Assembly: GCA_963402885.1 (NCBI GenBank)
Contig: OY727095.1
Location: forward strand, 6,701,001-6,765,000
Length of the DNA stretch: 64,000 bases
Source of the DNA: Antedon bifida
Taxonomy: Eukaryota; Echinodermata; Crinoidea; Comatulida; Antedonidae
Direction: 5' to 3'
A model generated the notes under the pieces. That model searched no databases. It had not been told where the DNA came from and saw only the letters and a list, made by a program, of their open reading frames with translations. Each line of letters begins with the position of its first letter. Position 1 is the first letter of the stretch. Both the position numbers and the translations under genes were made by a program. Below are positions 62,333 through 64,000 of the stretch, in pieces.

Positions 62333-64000
62333 CTGACACAACTATCAACAAAACTAAAACCAAATGATTGGTGTTAATGTTTTAAATTTAACACTGCTGA
62401 TGTACAAAAACTCTAATTCACTTATTTTATCCATTAAAAGATTTATCTCATATTACACACATTTTGCGTAACACATTGGATAAGCTACTAGTATGGATAG
62501 AGAGAAACGGATGATCATGATAAAATGTTATCAATTATACAGGCTAACATCTAAATGCTATTTGGATATTTTAATTGTTTGTTTTATGCAATTTTAAATT
62601 AACACCGAGCGCGTTGTTGTTGACGCGTTTCCACGAAGATGGTTTATAATATTTCAATATTAACTTAATTGTTTAATATACAGTATTATCATAATTCTAT
62701 ATAACGACACATGTATAATATCTATTTAAATTAAGTCTTCTTTAGTCTGTATACATCCGCGCTCTTTTAAAGGTTATACAAATTTCCAATGCAAAATTTG
62801 CGGATTGCTCATTTTTCTGATATATTATATTCTTTAATCAAGAAAAGCCGGCTTATCTCAGTCGGAGAGCCGCGTTGGGAAATATGACCGTTATCGTGAA
62901 ATTTTCGACTTTGCATGACGTCATCAATTTTAGACGCCCTCTCTCGTCACAGAACCGTCAATGGTTCGCGCGAAAACATTTGCATATAGTGTACGTCATT
63001 TAATTGCTGTTAAATAAACATTAGAGGGCAAGAGACATACCATATATGGTGATATCGATTCCTTATATATCTAAGATGTACCAGGTAACCACCTTTTCAT
63101 GAATAATGCATTAGATTAGTTGTCAGGGAAAGTTTATTGAAATCTTCATGTGCGTCCACCGAAGCCAACATTTTTTGGATGGGTGTTTGTTTACAAAGTT
63201 TCCATTAGTGGGATTTGCATCCCAGACAGTAATTTTGTTTAAAAACGGTATATATGGATAGAGTAAGTATTAATGGTCTGTTTTATGTTGAAATTGGCTT
63301 GAAACCTTATTCAAGCTTCCTTTACCGAACATTTGAAAAAAGGTCCTCATGTCACATGTTGTATGCATCTGCAGCGGCGTTGACAGTGTACCGCACGCAT
63401 GTGTCAACGACTGTTGAGTGTTAAACTTAGTGTTAGTGGGACCGGTGCATGATATATCAATCAAAATTACATACAATATCGAAACATTTACTTAATTGTT
63501 ATAATATGATATAATAATTATACTTACATTTTAACCTACTAGGCCTAATTGTAATACTATTGGCAACAAGCTCACCCAGCCAGGGCCTCTAGATAGAATA
63601 ACATAACAGGCCTGCTGGCAAGGCCTAGTTATGCAGTAGTCACAATATTAATCATGATGCCTATATTTTTAGTTCAGATGTCTTATATTTAATGTAGCCT
63701 AATGTATAGCCTTGTAGGACTAAATATTCTGCTCTGGAATTCTCTCTCAACTGTTCTATATAAATAAAACAGGATCAAAGATGTCTTTTTTTTAGTCATA
63801 AAATGTAGTTCATTTTGCCTATAGTTTTATATTTTTTGGGCAATTTGATAGAAATTTATTTATTTTGGTTTCTGTTGTTAATTACAGGCATACATTCATA
63901 GCTTTCATCTACTACTACTGTTACTGCAAGTGGTTATTTGTTCCTCAGTTTTAGGTAGGTATGCAGTAATTGGGAATCAGAATAGCATGGCTCCACCTAA
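62333..64000. other. Upstream intron of gene B; no exon recognised
   Basis: AT-rich sequence. The missing first exon (start codon, signal peptide, phase-1 donor) was looked for on the minus strand and not found; the open frame starting at 63476 has an ATG but no signal-peptide core. It may lie beyond 64000. Nothing else recognised. Confidence 0.5.

Noticed and set aside
62331-62363. Signal peptide at the start of the giant exon
   Set aside because: No ATG in any frame and a stop just upstream; the hydrophobic codons are the T-rich tract before the acceptor.

Overview
The window is metazoan nuclear DNA: AT-rich introns, phase-1 exons with GT/AG borders, a tRNA-derived SINE, several families of short inverted-repeat transposons, and secreted or membrane domain types found only in animals. 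The MUC4-like domain order with LDLa, sushi, EGF and SEA modules suits a marine invertebrate, perhaps a deuterostome such as an echinoderm. That placement is inference; no single marker here fixes the clade.

Everything recognisable is coded on the minus strand, in two neighbouring mucin-type genes. Gene B runs from the right (62332) to the left (stop at 17435). I could resolve 53 exons whose splice phases all agree and whose lengths sum to one open frame of about 7,970 residues, lacking only an upstream exon with the start codon and signal peptide. Its order is: one 15.9-kb exon of about 1,000 STTEP-type pentapeptides (46430-62332); two LDL-receptor class A modules; two sushi modules; two EGFs; a NIDO-AMOP-VWD block of the MUC4 family; a post-VWD beta-sandwich-like segment; about 20 EGFs; a SEA-like module; six EGFs; a SEA module with the GS cleavage motif; two short EGFs; a transmembrane helix; and a tyrosine-rich cytoplasmic tail. 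It reads as a membrane-tethered, heavily O-glycosylated epithelial mucin.

Gene A occupies 1-10878 and runs off the left edge. Only one exon is visible: about 180 copies of a 20-residue Thr-rich repeat (60 bp). It has no stop on the minus strand, whereas the best plus frame is broken about 20 times. It is probably a second mucin, with a repeat unrelated to that of gene B. Between the genes (10879-17434) I see mostly AT-rich sequence with a LINE remnant, element tails and a duplicated candidate microexon.

Points for a second look are a 5,493-bp tandem duplication inside the giant exon, with an older 660-bp duplication nested in it; two Cys-X-Cys islands in the otherwise Cys-free mucin domain; two SEA modules of which only one keeps the cleavage motif; a duplicated pair of EGF exons; a GC-AG intron; an optional exon; and transposon families packed into the introns. 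The long plus-strand frames over both arrays are antisense artefacts.
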